From the NCBI RefSeq assembly GCF_018614095.1, contig NZ_JAGGOY010000112.1, positions 2,123 through 66,122 of the forward strand: a stretch of 64,000 nucleotides of DNA, given 5' to 3'. The translations under genes were made by a program, and so were the position numbers. Source of the DNA: Streptomyces sp. ISL-87 (GTDB lineage: Bacteria > Actinomycetota > Actinomycetes > Streptomycetales > Streptomycetaceae). Below the pieces are notes generated by a model. It was not told where the DNA came from and did no database searches. It saw nothing but the letters and a program-made list of their open reading frames with translations. Shown in pieces: positions 34,552-42,899 of the stretch; the stretch's first letter is position 1; each line of letters starts with the position of its first letter.

Positions 34552-34596
34552 GGAGCGGCTGGAGCGGCTGGAGCGGCTGGACCGGCCGGACCGGCT
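34552..34596. repeat. 9-bp tandem repeat, five copies
   Basis: GGAGCGGCT occurs three times, followed by GGACCGGCC and GGACCGGCT, between the MFS stop (34611) and the SurE-like start. The GGCCGG/CCGGCC core can fold. It may be an intercistronic expansion. Confidence 0.7.
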
Positions 34597-34610
34597 GGAC
34601 CCGCAGCCGG

Positions 34611-35855
34611 TCAGCGCACGCTGCGGATCGGCAGGATGGCGAGCGCGCCGATCAGCGACAGGGCGCCGCCCACCAGGAAGAGCGGGGTGTATCCGCCCAG
34701 GCCGGTGACGACGGCGGAGGCGACGAACGGGGCGATGATCTGCGGCCCGGCGTTCGCGATGTTGAGGACGCCCATGTCGCGGGCGGCGTCCTCGGCCCGG
34801 GGGAGGACCAGGGTGACCAGCGCGGTGTCGACGGCCATGAAGCAGCCGAAGGCGAGGCCGTTGAGCGCGCTGAAGACGAGCATGCCCGTCCAGGTGGGGC
34901 TGACCACGGGAACCACCATGACGAGGCCGGCGAGGGCGGCCGAGACGCCGACGAACACCTTGCGGCGGTTCCAGCGGTCGGACAGCAGACCGCCGACGAC
35001 GGTGGAGAGGGCCATCGCGATCATCGACACCGGGGTGAGCACCGCCATCGCGGCGGGCGGGGTCAGTCCGTCGGGCAGCGCGATGTGGTCGTCCAGGATG
35101 TACAGCTGGTAGCCGACGACGGAGAAGTAGCCGAGGACCATCAACGCCCGGCCGATGAACGCCCAGCGGAAGTCGTGGTTGGCCAACGCCGAGAGGAACG
35201 CGGCGAGTTTGGCACCCTTGGGGGCTTGCGGGGCGGGCTCGGAGCGGGGGACGTCGTGGCAGAAGACGGAGAGGAGCAGCGCGGCCACGGCGACGATCGC
35301 GCCGAAGACGAGATACCCGGTCCGCAGGTGCTCCGAGGTCTGCGAGGCGATGAGCACGCCGACCGTGCCGCCGATCGGCAGGCCGAGCCCCACCAGTGCG
35401 GACGCGGTCCCGCGTCTGGTGGCGGGAACCCGGTCGGGCACGATCGCGGTGACCGCGGCCTGGTAGATGTTCATCGTCGCCTGGATCAGGCACCAGCCGA
35501 TACCGACGAGCAGTGCGGTGGAGACGCTGCCGAGGAAGGCCAGGCCGACGAGCGAGGCGAGGGCGCCGCCCAGGACCCAGGGATTGCGGCGGCCGCTGCG
35601 GTCGGAGAGGGCGCCGGCGATGGGATTGAAGGCGGTCGCGAAGATCGCGCTGATGCCGCCAATCAGGCCGAGGACGGCGACCTTGTCGTCGGGGGCGATC
35701 GCGGCGATCTGCGTGGGCAGCAGGACGGAGCCGACACCCATGTAGACGGCCATCATGGCGGAGTTGGCGACCAGCAGCAGGAGCAGCAGCCCGCGCTGGG
35801 CAGGCGGCTCCGGTGCCGTGGGGGCGGGCGGGGCGATGGGTTCGTTCGTGGCCAT
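34611..35855 (-). CDS. MFS transporter
   Basis: A 414-residue, 12-helix major facilitator. The N-terminus is a 20-residue Pro/Ala leader (MATNEPIAPPAPTAP), then LLLLLLVANSAMMAVYMGVG. The loop 2-3 motif GALSDRSGRRNPWVLGG is intact, with RWNRRKVFVG in the second half. The loop motif and overall look fit sugar or other small-molecule carriers rather than drug pumps, but this is weak. ATG 35855 has GAGGAG five bases upstream. A LacI-type operator sequence, GTTACACGTGTCAC, lies 160 bp upstream. Confidence 0.9.
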   Translation of the reverse strand: MATNEPIAPPAPTAPEPPAQRGLLLLLLVANSAMMAVYMGVGSVLLPTQIAAIAPDDKVAVLGLIGGISAIFATAFNPIAGALSDRSGRRNPWVLGGALASLVGLAFLGSVSTALLVGIGWCLIQATMNIYQAAVTAIVPDRVPATRRGTASALVGLGLPIGGTVGVLIASQTSEHLRTGYLVFGAIVAVAALLLSVFCHDVPRSEPAPQAPKGAKLAAFLSALANHDFRWAFIGRALMVLGYFSVVGYQLYILDDHIALPDGLTPPAAMAVLTPVSMIAMALSTVVGGLLSDRWNRRKVFVGVSAALAGLVMVVPVVSPTWTGMLVFSALNGLAFGCFMAVDTALVTLVLPRAEDAARDMGVLNIANAGPQIIAPFVASAVVTGLGGYTPLFLVGGALSLIGALAILPIRSVR

Positions 35856-36015
35856 GACGACTCCTCGGGGGACTGTGCGGGGAGGTGGCGAGGGGTGACA
35901 AGGGGGCGTGCGGTACGCGGGGGATGGGAGGGGCGAGGGCCGCGTGAGCGGTCGCGGTCGCGGGAGCAGCGGTGTCACCGGAATCGCCGCAGACGGCTGA
36001 GCTTCACGTGATGTT

Positions 36016-36029
36016 GTTACACGTGTCAC
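36016..36029. promoter_or_regulatory. LacI-type operator-like site upstream of MFS gene
   Basis: GTTACACGTGTCAC is a near-perfect 14-bp palindrome with the same GTTACACGWG half found in other promoters of this region. It lies between the divergent MFS and PAP2-like genes. The LacI protein at 38993 is the likely binder. Confidence 0.65.
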
Positions 36030-36131
36030 CTCAGCGCCTGGACACTGTGTAGCACCCATTCCCAGAGCGCCGCTAGAGCTTGGGGCAGGTCGATGTGCAG
36101 ATCGTGACCGGCCGGGGAATCGCTAGTCGAG

Positions 36132-36141
36132 CACGTGTAAC
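36132..36141 (-). promoter_or_regulatory. GTTACACGWG half-site upstream of PAP2-like gene
   Basis: The minus strand reads GTTACACGTG. It lies 340 bp before the PAP2-like start, in the same spacer as the stronger palindrome at 36016-36029. Confidence 0.5.
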
Positions 36142-36291
36142 TGGCCGGGTCGCGCTGCTGACCACGGCGATCCTGTCTCGAAACCCTCTTGCCCTTGTGG
36201 CGGCGGTCACGCATCCGCAATACTCCGTGCCGCAGCGCGACGACCCTTCTCGGCGCCCACCGGTAGAGCCCGCCCACCCCCGCGGCCCTGG

Positions 36292-36399
36292 TCGGCCCGC
36301 CCTGCCAAATCGGCCCGTCCTGCCGGGTCGGCCCGTCCTGCCGGGTCGGCCCGTCCTGCCGGGTCGGCCCGTCCTGCCGGGTCGGCCCGTCCAGCCCGT
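36292..36399. repeat. 18-bp minisatellite, six copies
   Basis: TCGGCCCGTCCTGCCGGG is repeated head to tail from 36292 to 36399. The four central copies are identical and the two end copies diverge. It lies in the 626-bp spacer (35856-36481) between the MFS and PAP2-like genes. All three forward frames are open through the array, but the spacer shows no gene. The rest of the spacer holds the two operator-like sites. Confidence 0.85.
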
Positions 36400-36481
36400 G
36401 CGAAAACCTCCGCTTCCGCATTCCCGCGCCTGCTCTCCGCGTGCCCCCACCGCTTGGGGAGACCACCGTGAAAGGCCTGCC

Positions 36482-37198
36482 ATGCCGCGTTCGCCCGACG
36501 TCGTGCCGCCCCCTGGGCCCACGCACCCTCCCCGGCATCACCTCCCGGCGGCTCCGCCGCGCCACGCGCTGGCCGCCGGAACCGCGCTCCTGCTCCTGCC
36601 GCTCCTCGTCGCCCTGCTGCTGCAAGGTGGTCGACGCCCCTTCTTCCAGGGGCTCGACGACCGCTGGGCGGCCTCGCTGAACGGTTCCCCCGACGACGCG
36701 GCCACCGGTTTCGCCACCGTCCTCGACCGGCTCGGCGGCCCGCTCGGCCTGGTCCTGCCGCTGATGCTGATCGGCTGTCTCTGCGTCTACGGGCGCTGGC
36801 GGTCGGCGGTGTTCGTCTTCGCCGCCGGTGTCTTCGCCAACCTGCTCGTGGTGCTGCCCCTCAAGCAGCTGGCCGGCCGCCCGCGACCGCCGCACACCTG
36901 GGTCCTGGTCAACGACGGCTCGTACCCGTCCGGCCAGGTATTCGGCGCCGTGACGCTCGTGATCGCGGTCGCGGTGGTGCTGTTCCCGCCGCGCGCTCGA
37001 CGCTGGTGGTGGCTGTTCGGTGCCCTGTACGCCGTCGCCATGATGTGGGGCCGCACCTGGCTGCACGCCCAGTGGCTCACCGACACCGCGGCCGGCGCCG
37101 TGGGCGGCATCGGGGCGGGTCTGGTGCTGTGGCGGGCGTTCGCGCCCCTGCTGCGGACGGAGGCGGAGCGCGTGGCAGCCAACAGCCTGTGGTTGTGA
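36482..37198 (+). CDS. PAP2-like membrane protein lacking both catalytic histidines
   Basis: A 238-residue membrane protein of the type 2 phosphatidic acid phosphatase family with about five helices. The first signature, KQLAGRPRP (KX6RP), is intact. The second reads YPSGQ instead of PSGH, and the third reads GRTWLHAQWLTD, where SRX5HX3D needs His at the Gln. These two histidines carry and activate the phosphoryl group in active members, so the protein is probably not a phosphatase. A second PAP2 gene at 40050-40925 has all three motifs intact. ATG 36482 follows GAAAGG. A binding or regulatory role is inferred. Confidence 0.85.
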   Translation: MPRSPDVVPPPGPTHPPRHHLPAAPPRHALAAGTALLLLPLLVALLLQGGRRPFFQGLDDRWAASLNGSPDDAATGFATVLDRLGGPLGLVLPLMLIGCLCVYGRWRSAVFVFAAGVFANLLVVLPLKQLAGRPRPPHTWVLVNDGSYPSGQVFGAVTLVIAVAVVLFPPRARRWWWLFGALYAVAMMWGRTWLHAQWLTDTAAGAVGGIGAGLVLWRAFAPLLRTEAERVAANSLWL

Positions 37199-37310
37199 CC
37201 GGAGGCGCACCCTGGAGGGGTATCGCGAATCATTGACGGTCGATGGATTTACGCCATACGCTCGACCGGGTCGGCGTGCGTTCGGCGCGCAGCCCAGGAA
37301 GGATTGCCTC

Positions 37311-38861
37311 ATGGCTCACACCCCAGGCCGGGACCAGACCGTCGTGGACCTGCCCGCGGGCCGGCTCCGCGGTGTGATTGAAGGCGGGGTCGCCGTCTTC
37401 CGGGCCGTGCCCTACGCCGCACCCCCGGTCGGCGACCTGCGCTGGCGCCCCGCGCGACCGCACCCCGGCTGGAGCGGCACCCGCGATGCGAGTTCCGACG
37501 GCCCCAGTGCCCCGCAGATGTACCTGGAGGGCGGCGACCCCGTCCTCGGCGGGCACGGCTCGCCGCCCTTCGACGAGGACTGCCTCACCCTGAGCATCTG
37601 GACGCCCGCGGCCGACGAAGCCCGGCGCCCCGTACTCGTGTGGATCCACGGAGGCGGCTTCGTGTCGGGCTCCGGATCGCTGCCGAACTACTCCGGCGAG
37701 ACCTTCGCCCGCGATGGCGATCTCGTGGTGGTGAGCATCAACTACCGCATCGGACCGCTCGGTTACCTCTACGCCGGCCCCGAGGACGGCAAGCCCGACG
37801 AGGGCGGCAACCACTGGCTCACCGACCAGCTCGCCGCCCTGCGATGGGTCAAGGAGAACATCGCCTCCTTCGGCGGCGACCCGGACACCATCACGGTCGC
37901 CGGCCAGTCGGGCGGCGCGGTGTCCACCGCCGCCCTCGCCGGACTGCCCGAGGCCCAAGGTCTGATCAGCCGGGTGATCCTGCAGAGCCCGCCCTTCGGC
38001 CTAGACCTCCCCGGCCCCGACGTGTACCTGGAGCGCACCGCCGCCTATCTGGAGCTCGCCGGCGTCAAGACCCTGGCCGAGCTGCGCGCACTGCCCTGGC
38101 CCGCGCTGATCGGCGCCGCCGGTGGGCTGTTCGCCCGGACCATGCGGTGGGGCTACTGGCCGACACCGTTCCTGCCGGTGATCGACGGCGTCACCCTGCA
38201 GCGCCACCCGGCGCAGGCGCTGTTGCACGGAGCCGCGACCGGCATCGACGTGATGATCGGCTGGACCCGGGAGGAGGCCAACTTCGGCTTCGCCCTCGAC
38301 GAGGCTTACGCGGCCGCCGGCCGGGACCAGGTGACCGACCGGATCGCGGACACGTTCGGGGCCGAGGCCGCCCCCGAGGTGTACCGGGCGTACGAGCGGA
38401 CCCGGCCCGGCGCCCGCCCCGCCGATGTCCTCGTGGACCTCATCACGGACGAGCTCTTCCGTGTCCCCGCCGTACAACTGGCCGAGGCCAGGGCGGAGTT
38501 GGGTCGCCCGGTCTGGGCCTACCAGTTCGATCTCCCCACACCGGCGTACGAGGGTCGTCTCGGCGCCGCCCACTGCCTCGAACTCCCCTTCGTCTTCGCC
38601 AACTTCGACCGGTGGTCGCACGCGCCCTTCCTCGCCGGGCTCGCCCCCGCCGTCCGCGACGGGCTCGCGCACGCCATGCACCGGGCGTGGATCGCCTTCG
38701 CCCGCACCGGAGACCCCAACCACCCGGCCATGCCGACGTGGAACCCGTACGACACGCGGACGCGCACCACGATGCGCTTCGACTCGGTCGTGACCGCCCT
38801 CGGCGACCTCGCCGGGGACTCGCGCCGCCTGCACGCGACCGCGGTGCGCGACCTGCCGTAG
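37311..38861 (+). CDS. Carboxylesterase type B, cytoplasmic
   Basis: A 516-residue carboxylesterase/lipase without a signal peptide. Motifs are AVPYAAPPVGDLRW, EDCLTLSIWTP, the oxyanion loop WIHGGGFVSGSG, the nucleophile elbow GQSGGAVS and the His of GAAHCLELPFVF; the acid is probably in WTREEANF. It hydrolyses esters inside the cell. ATG 37311 is preceded by AGGAAGGA. It follows the PAP2-like gene by 112 bp and precedes the LacI regulator gene, both on the same strand. A secreted paralogue lies at 31820-33436. Confidence 0.94.
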   Translation: MAHTPGRDQTVVDLPAGRLRGVIEGGVAVFRAVPYAAPPVGDLRWRPARPHPGWSGTRDASSDGPSAPQMYLEGGDPVLGGHGSPPFDEDCLTLSIWTPAADEARRPVLVWIHGGGFVSGSGSLPNYSGETFARDGDLVVVSINYRIGPLGYLYAGPEDGKPDEGGNHWLTDQLAALRWVKENIASFGGDPDTITVAGQSGGAVSTAALAGLPEAQGLISRVILQSPPFGLDLPGPDVYLERTAAYLELAGVKTLAELRALPWPALIGAAGGLFARTMRWGYWPTPFLPVIDGVTLQRHPAQALLHGAATGIDVMIGWTREEANFGFALDEAYAAAGRDQVTDRIADTFGAEAAPEVYRAYERTRPGARPADVLVDLITDELFRVPAVQLAEARAELGRPVWAYQFDLPTPAYEGRLGAAHCLELPFVFANFDRWSHAPFLAGLAPAVRDGLAHAMHRAWIAFARTGDPNHPAMPTWNPYDTRTRTTMRFDSVVTALGDLAGDSRRLHATAVRDLP

Positions 38862-38931
38862 CGGAGGCGCGGAGGATCCGGCCGGCGTGTGCGTCGCGCA
38901 GGCCGTTCTCCGTGCCCGCCTCCCTTGATCT

Positions 38932-38966
38932 GACTCGTGTAACCTGGAAGAGGAAGGTCACGAGTC
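38932..38966. promoter_or_regulatory. Promoter region of the LacI gene with operator-like repeats
   Basis: The minus strand of 38934-38943 reads GTTACACGAG, matching the regional operator half. GACTCGTG at 38932-38939 and CACGAGTC at 38959-38966 form an 8-bp inverted repeat around the region 30-60 bp before the LacI start codon. Autoregulation is likely. Confidence 0.6.
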
Positions 38967-38992
38967 GATCAAAGGGAGCGTCGAGGGACGTC

Positions 38993-40000
38993 ATGGCCGA
39001 AGAAACACCCGTCCCCGCCTCGATCACCAGCGCGGACGTGGCACGCCTCGCCGGGGTGTCACGTGCCACGGTCTCCTTCGTCCTCAACGACACCCAGGGC
39101 CACCGGGTCAGCGAAGCCACCCGCGCCCGGGTACTCGATGCCGCCCGGCAGCTCGGCTACGTACCGCACGCCGCCGCCCGTTCCCTGCGCGCCGGCCGCA
39201 GCAATCTCGTCCTGATCCCCGCCTCGATCTCCGCGATCGGCCGCCTCGTCAGCGACTGGGTCGACGAACTGCACAGCGAACTCGACCGCCACGGCTACAT
39301 GGCAGTGCTCCACGCGGGGCGCTTCACCGACTTCCTCGACGCCGCCCGAGCCTGGGCCGAACTGCGCCCGGCTGCCGTGGTCGCCCTCGACGGCGACCGC
39401 CTCACCTCCCAGGCGGCCGAGCTGCTGCGCCGCGCCGGGGTGCGCGGCCTGCTGGCCTTCGCGGCCCACCCCGTGGCGGGGGTCCACACCATCGGCTTCG
39501 ACCACGCCCGTATCGGCGCCGCCGCCGCCGAGCACCTCATCGCCCGCGGCCGCACCCGGATCGGCGTGGTCATGCCCTTGGAGCGCGGCCTCGCCACCCT
39601 CGCCCGGCCGCGCCTGGCGGGCGCCGAGTCGGTCGCCGCCCGGCACATGGCCACTGTCACCCCGGTGGAGCTGGCCTACACCAGGGAGTCGGCGATCGCC
39701 CTCGCCCGGCGTTGGGCGAGCCTGGACCTGGATGCCGTGTTCGCCTACAACGACGAGTACGCCGCGCTGCTGCTGCACGCGCTCCAGGCAGAGGGAATCG
39801 TCGTACCGGACCAGGTGGCGATCGTCGGCTCCGACGACCTCCTCCTCTCCGCGCTCCAGCAGCCCGCGCTCACCACGGTCCGCCTGGAGCTGCCTTCGGC
39901 CGCGCAGATCGCGGACGTCGTGCACGAGCTCATCGAGACGGGGACGGCGCCGCCGGTACCGGAGATAGAGGCCGTCCTCATCCACCGCCAGACCTCCTGA
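38993..40000 (+). CDS. LacI-family transcriptional regulator
   Basis: A 335-residue LacI/GalR repressor. The DNA-binding domain is ITSADVARLAGVSRATVSFV with the hinge helix AARSLRAGRSN. The effector domain continues with VLIPASISAIGRLVSDWVDE, the subdomain core IGFDHARIGAAAAEHLIARG and the C-terminal DQVAIVGSDDLLLSALQQPA. The effector is unknown. GTTACACGWG sites stand before its own gene, before the MFS, PAP2-like and alpha/beta-hydrolase genes, and before the kinase-like gene, suggesting a local regulon. GAGGGA precedes ATG 38993. Confidence 0.94.
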   Translation: MAEETPVPASITSADVARLAGVSRATVSFVLNDTQGHRVSEATRARVLDAARQLGYVPHAAARSLRAGRSNLVLIPASISAIGRLVSDWVDELHSELDRHGYMAVLHAGRFTDFLDAARAWAELRPAAVVALDGDRLTSQAAELLRRAGVRGLLAFAAHPVAGVHTIGFDHARIGAAAAEHLIARGRTRIGVVMPLERGLATLARPRLAGAESVAARHMATVTPVELAYTRESAIALARRWASLDLDAVFAYNDEYAALLLHALQAEGIVVPDQVAIVGSDDLLLSALQQPALTTVRLELPSAAQIADVVHELIETGTAPPVPEIEAVLIHRQTS

Positions 40001-40049
40001 GGGGGCCGGGGGGCCGATGCCCCCGGCCCCCGCGGCCGGACTGCCCCCC

Positions 40050-40925
40050 TCACCCGTCGGTGCTCGCCGCCCGCCCCGAAGGTGCGGGATGCCCGCGCTC
40101 GGCTGCGGACGCCGGGTCCGGCGCGGCCGCGGCCGCCCCCCGGCGGTCGCGGACACGCACGGGCTCCCGGCGCCGCGGGCGTCCCGGGTGGCTCGGGCCG
40201 TCCAGGCGGTCTGCGCGTCCCCGGCGCTCCCCGAGTTCCCGGGCCAGTGCGGGCGCGAAGAGCCACCACGCGAGCAGCCCCGCGCCCGCGCCGGCCGCCG
40301 CCCCGGCCGCGGTGTCGCTGAGCCAGTGGGCGTGCAGCCAGGTACGGCTCCACATCATGGCCAGCGTGAAGACCGCACCGCCGAGCCAGTAGGCGCGCCG
40401 CCGGGCGGCCGGGACGAGCAGCACCCCGACGACCACGACGAGCAGCGCCGCCCCCGCCGCGTGACCGGATGGGAAGGAGCCGTGATCGACCCGGACCATC
40501 GGGTGGGCCGGACGCGGCCGGTCCACCAGGTATTTGAGCGCCTGTACGACGAGCAGGTTGCCGGCGAGGTAGGCGCCGAGCAGAAACCCCGCCGACACCC
40601 GGCGCCCGCGCACCAGCAGGAAGACCAGCACGGCGACCGGTACGAGGGCGCCCACCGGGCCGCCGAACCAGTTCAGGGCTGAGGCGAGCGCGGAGGCGAG
40701 GCCTTCGTGCGGGCCGCCCATCCAGGTCAGCCAGCGCTCGTCCATGCCCTGGAAGGGCGGGTTCGCGGGGTCGTGCCGGACCACGAGGGCCGGCAGCACG
40801 GCGGCGCCGAGCAGCAGCAGCCCGGCCGCGAGGACGCCGGGGCGCCGCGGGTGCGCATCCGGAGGGCCCGGGGCGACGGGAGGGGAAGCAACCGGATTCC
40901 TGGACATGTGGGGCTTGGGGGGCAT
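40050..40925 (-). CDS. PAP2-family phosphatase
   Basis: A 291-residue membrane phosphatase of the PAP2 family. All three signatures are intact: KYLVDRPRP (KX6RP), FPSGH and SRTWLHAHWLSD (SRX5HX3D). About six helices are predicted. The C-terminal 55 residues are a polar Arg/Pro/Ala tail. It should remove phosphate from a lipid such as phosphatidate or undecaprenyl diphosphate. It is a clear paralogue of the Gln-substituted protein at 36482; the shared TWLHA(H/Q)WL(S/T)DTAAG shows recent common origin. ATG 40925 has AGAGG upstream. Confidence 0.9.
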   Translation of the reverse strand: MPPKPHMSRNPVASPPVAPGPPDAHPRRPGVLAAGLLLLGAAVLPALVVRHDPANPPFQGMDERWLTWMGGPHEGLASALASALNWFGGPVGALVPVAVLVFLLVRGRRVSAGFLLGAYLAGNLLVVQALKYLVDRPRPAHPMVRVDHGSFPSGHAAGAALLVVVVGVLLVPAARRRAYWLGGAVFTLAMMWSRTWLHAHWLSDTAAGAAAGAGAGLLAWWLFAPALARELGERRGRADRLDGPSHPGRPRRREPVRVRDRRGAAAAAPDPASAAERGHPAPSGRAASTDG

Positions 40926-40981
40926 GGGGGCTGCCTCTCGCGGCCGCGGGAGTCGCCGCGGCTCGTCAGTGATCGACGTAC

Positions 40982-41014
40982 CCGTGGGGGCCCGGCCGGG
41001 CCGGGCCCCCACGG
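40982..41014 (-). terminator. Terminator downstream of the alpha/beta-hydrolase gene
   Basis: A 16-bp perfect stem (40982-40997 with 40999-41014) of GC pairs lies between the hydrolase stop (41095) and the PAP2 start (40925), both minus strand. The loop will in practice open to a few bases. Confidence 0.8.
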
Positions 41015-41094
41015 CGGAACAGGACTGCGGGCGGCGCGCCCGTCAGCGCTCGGGCGCCGCACGCCGCGCGCGACCCGGGCGCCGTGCGGCAGTG

Positions 41095-42048
41095 TCAGGA
41101 ACCCGCGCCGAGGTGCCGGGCCAGGAACGCGACGCTCTCCGCGACGATCCGCGGGATGTCGGGGGAGCCCAGGAAGATGTGGTCGGCGCCCTCCACGGGC
41201 CGCAGCGTGACCTCGCCCCCAGCTCCCGCCAGGGACTCGGCGAGCGCCTCGCTCTGGCTGTACGGGACCAGGCCGTCCTGCGTTCCGTGGATCAGCAGGA
41301 ACGGCGGCGGGTTATAGCCGGCCGCGTACGTCACCGGGCTCGCGGCCCGCGCCAGCGCCGGGCGATCCGCCTCGGTGCCGCCCAGCAACGACGTGTACGG
41401 GTCGGGGAATTCGACCCCGGGCGGCATCGGCGGCATGGGGTGCTCGGCCAGGGCGGCCAGGTCGGAGACGCCGTACCAGTCGACGACGGCCAGGACGCCG
41501 GTGTCCCCGGCCCCCACGCCGTGCGCGCCCTCCAGAGCCTCGCCGTCCGGGCTGCCCGGTCCGACGAGACCGGCGAGCGCGGCCAGGTGGCCGCCCGCCG
41601 ACTCCCCCCAGACGGCGATCCGCTCCGGGTCGATGCCGAGGATCCCGGCGAAGGCGCGGACATACCGGATCGCGGCCTTCACATCGTGGAGCTGGGCCGG
41701 GAAGGGGGCTTCGAGGCTGTGCCGGTAGTCGATGGAGACCAGTGCGAGGCCGGCGGCCAGCACCGATCCGTGCAGCAGAGCGGCCGGCACGGTCGGCGGC
41801 GGGTAGCGGCGGTCGCCGTCCAGCCAGCCACCGCCGTGGATCCAGACGACCGCGGGGAACGGCCCCTCGCCCGCGGGCAGCTGCACGTCGAGCAGCCGGG
41901 GGCGGTAGCCGGGCGTGGTGGCGTAGGTGATCCCGTCGAAGCGGCGTACCCCGTGCTCGTCGGTCACCGGCGGCACGGGGGCCTGGTAGGGCGGGGGCGG
42001 CCAGGTCATGTCGGCCCAGTCGATCTCGGCCAGGGGAGATTGCGTCAT
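41095..42048 (-). CDS. Alpha/beta-hydrolase, HSL/BD-FAE-like esterase
   Basis: A 317-residue esterase. The oxyanion motif is WIHGGGWLDGD, the nucleophile elbow is WGESAGGHLAAL near residue 160, the acid is in THDGLVPY-like IHGTQDGLVPYSQ and the His is in GADHIFLG. No signal peptide is present. It belongs to the group that deacylates small esters. It is divergent from the RsbW-like kinase gene at 42299. A perfect TTACACGTGTAA palindrome sits 111 bp before its start, so the LacI regulator probably controls it. Confidence 0.92.
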   Translation of the reverse strand: MTQSPLAEIDWADMTWPPPPYQAPVPPVTDEHGVRRFDGITYATTPGYRPRLLDVQLPAGEGPFPAVVWIHGGGWLDGDRRYPPPTVPAALLHGSVLAAGLALVSIDYRHSLEAPFPAQLHDVKAAIRYVRAFAGILGIDPERIAVWGESAGGHLAALAGLVGPGSPDGEALEGAHGVGAGDTGVLAVVDWYGVSDLAALAEHPMPPMPPGVEFPDPYTSLLGGTEADRPALARAASPVTYAAGYNPPPFLLIHGTQDGLVPYSQSEALAESLAGAGGEVTLRPVEGADHIFLGSPDIPRIVAESVAFLARHLGAGS

Positions 42049-42157
42049 TGCGGCCCTTCCAGTTCGGCACGGCTCAGCGGCCGTCGGCCCCGGTGCCAGC
42101 CAAGCTTCGTAACGTTTGTCCGAAATGCTTGCGCGGGCGCCGGGGGAGGCCTAACGT

Positions 42158-42171
42158 GTTACACGTGTAAT
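42158..42171. promoter_or_regulatory. Best match to the LacI-type operator
   Basis: TTACACGTGTAA at 42159-42170 is a perfect 12-bp palindrome, extended on the left by G. It lies between the divergent esterase and kinase-like genes. It has the central CG of LacI-family operators and is the best copy of the regional motif. Confidence 0.72.
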
Positions 42172-42233
42172 CACAACTCTAGCGACGCATTTCCGCTGAC
42201 TACAAGCCCATCGGCGGTCTGACTTCCAGATCA

Positions 42234-42243
42234 GTTACACGAG
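42234..42243 (+). promoter_or_regulatory. GTTACACGAG site before the RsbW-like gene
   Basis: GTTACACGAG repeats the half-site found (reversed) before the LacI gene. It lies 56 bp upstream of the ATG at 42299 and 63 bp from the perfect palindrome. Confidence 0.55.
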
Positions 42244-42298
42244 CCACCGATCCGAGCTGCCGAGCGGTGTCGTCGCCTTCCCCCTCTGGGAGCACGTC

Positions 42299-42754
42299 AT
42301 GCTCACCGCCGCCGCTCAGCCCGCCCCCTGTAGCCCCTCGCCCGCCCGGAGCTTCGTCCACTGGGCCGCCGAGCCTACCGCGGCCACCGTCCCGCAGGTC
42401 CGGGCTCGCGTCCGCGCCGTGCTCGAAGGCTGGCGGATCGCCGCCGATGCCGCGGACACCCTGCTGCTGGCCGTCAGTGAGCTCGTCGGCAATGTCGTCC
42501 GGCACGCGGCCGCCGCCACCGGCCGGATGCGCGTCGGCGTCAGCTTCGGCGGCGGGTGGCTCCAGCTGGAGGTCTCCGACGCGGAGCCTTCCCTGCCGCG
42601 GCTGCCCGGCTCTTCCGATGAGGCCGACCCGGATGCCGAGGCTGGCCGCGGCCTGCTGCTCGTGCACCTGCTGGCGGTCGAGGCGGGCGGTGAACTCGCC
42701 GTCACGGCAGACGAGTTCGGCAAGTCCGTCCGGGTGCGCGTCCCCGCCGCCTGA
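42299..42754 (+). CDS. ATP-binding protein, RsbW-like serine kinase fold
   Basis: A 151-residue HATPase_c protein. The N box is VSELVGNVVRHA near residue 65 and the G box EAGRGLLLVHLLA near residue 120, as in the many Streptomyces RsbW/SpoIIAB-like proteins. These bind ATP and may phosphorylate or sequester anti-anti-sigma partners; the partner is not encoded here. ATG 42299 follows GGGAG. The protein is divergent from the esterase gene and shares its operator-rich promoter region. Confidence 0.9.
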   Translation: MLTAAAQPAPCSPSPARSFVHWAAEPTAATVPQVRARVRAVLEGWRIAADAADTLLLAVSELVGNVVRHAAAATGRMRVGVSFGGGWLQLEVSDAEPSLPRLPGSSDEADPDAEAGRGLLLVHLLAVEAGGELAVTADEFGKSVRVRVPAA

Positions 42755-42812
42755 ACCGTGCCCGGGGCGGGCCGGAAGCGTCGCGGAGGGCCTCCGAAGT
42801 GTCGGCGCCGAG

Positions 42813-42862
42813 TCAAAATATCGAGAAATATTGACGGGCGCCAAATTATCGAGATACTTGGC
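42813..42862. promoter_or_regulatory. AT-rich operator region of the aromatic operon
   Basis: TATCGAGA occurs at 42819-42826 and 42847-42854, 28 bp apart, inside an AT-rich patch 40-90 bp before the CoA ligase start. The first copy is embedded in an imperfect palindrome bounded by GTCAA and TTGAC. The PaaX-type regulator at the far end of the operon is the likely binder, though another protein could bind. Confidence 0.6.
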
Positions 42863-42899
42863 CCATCTCCCCGCTGCTCCCTGATTGAGGTGCCGCCCC

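Noticed and set aside
36292..36399. CRISPR-like array
   Set aside because: The repeats are directly adjacent with no unique spacers, so this is a minisatellite.
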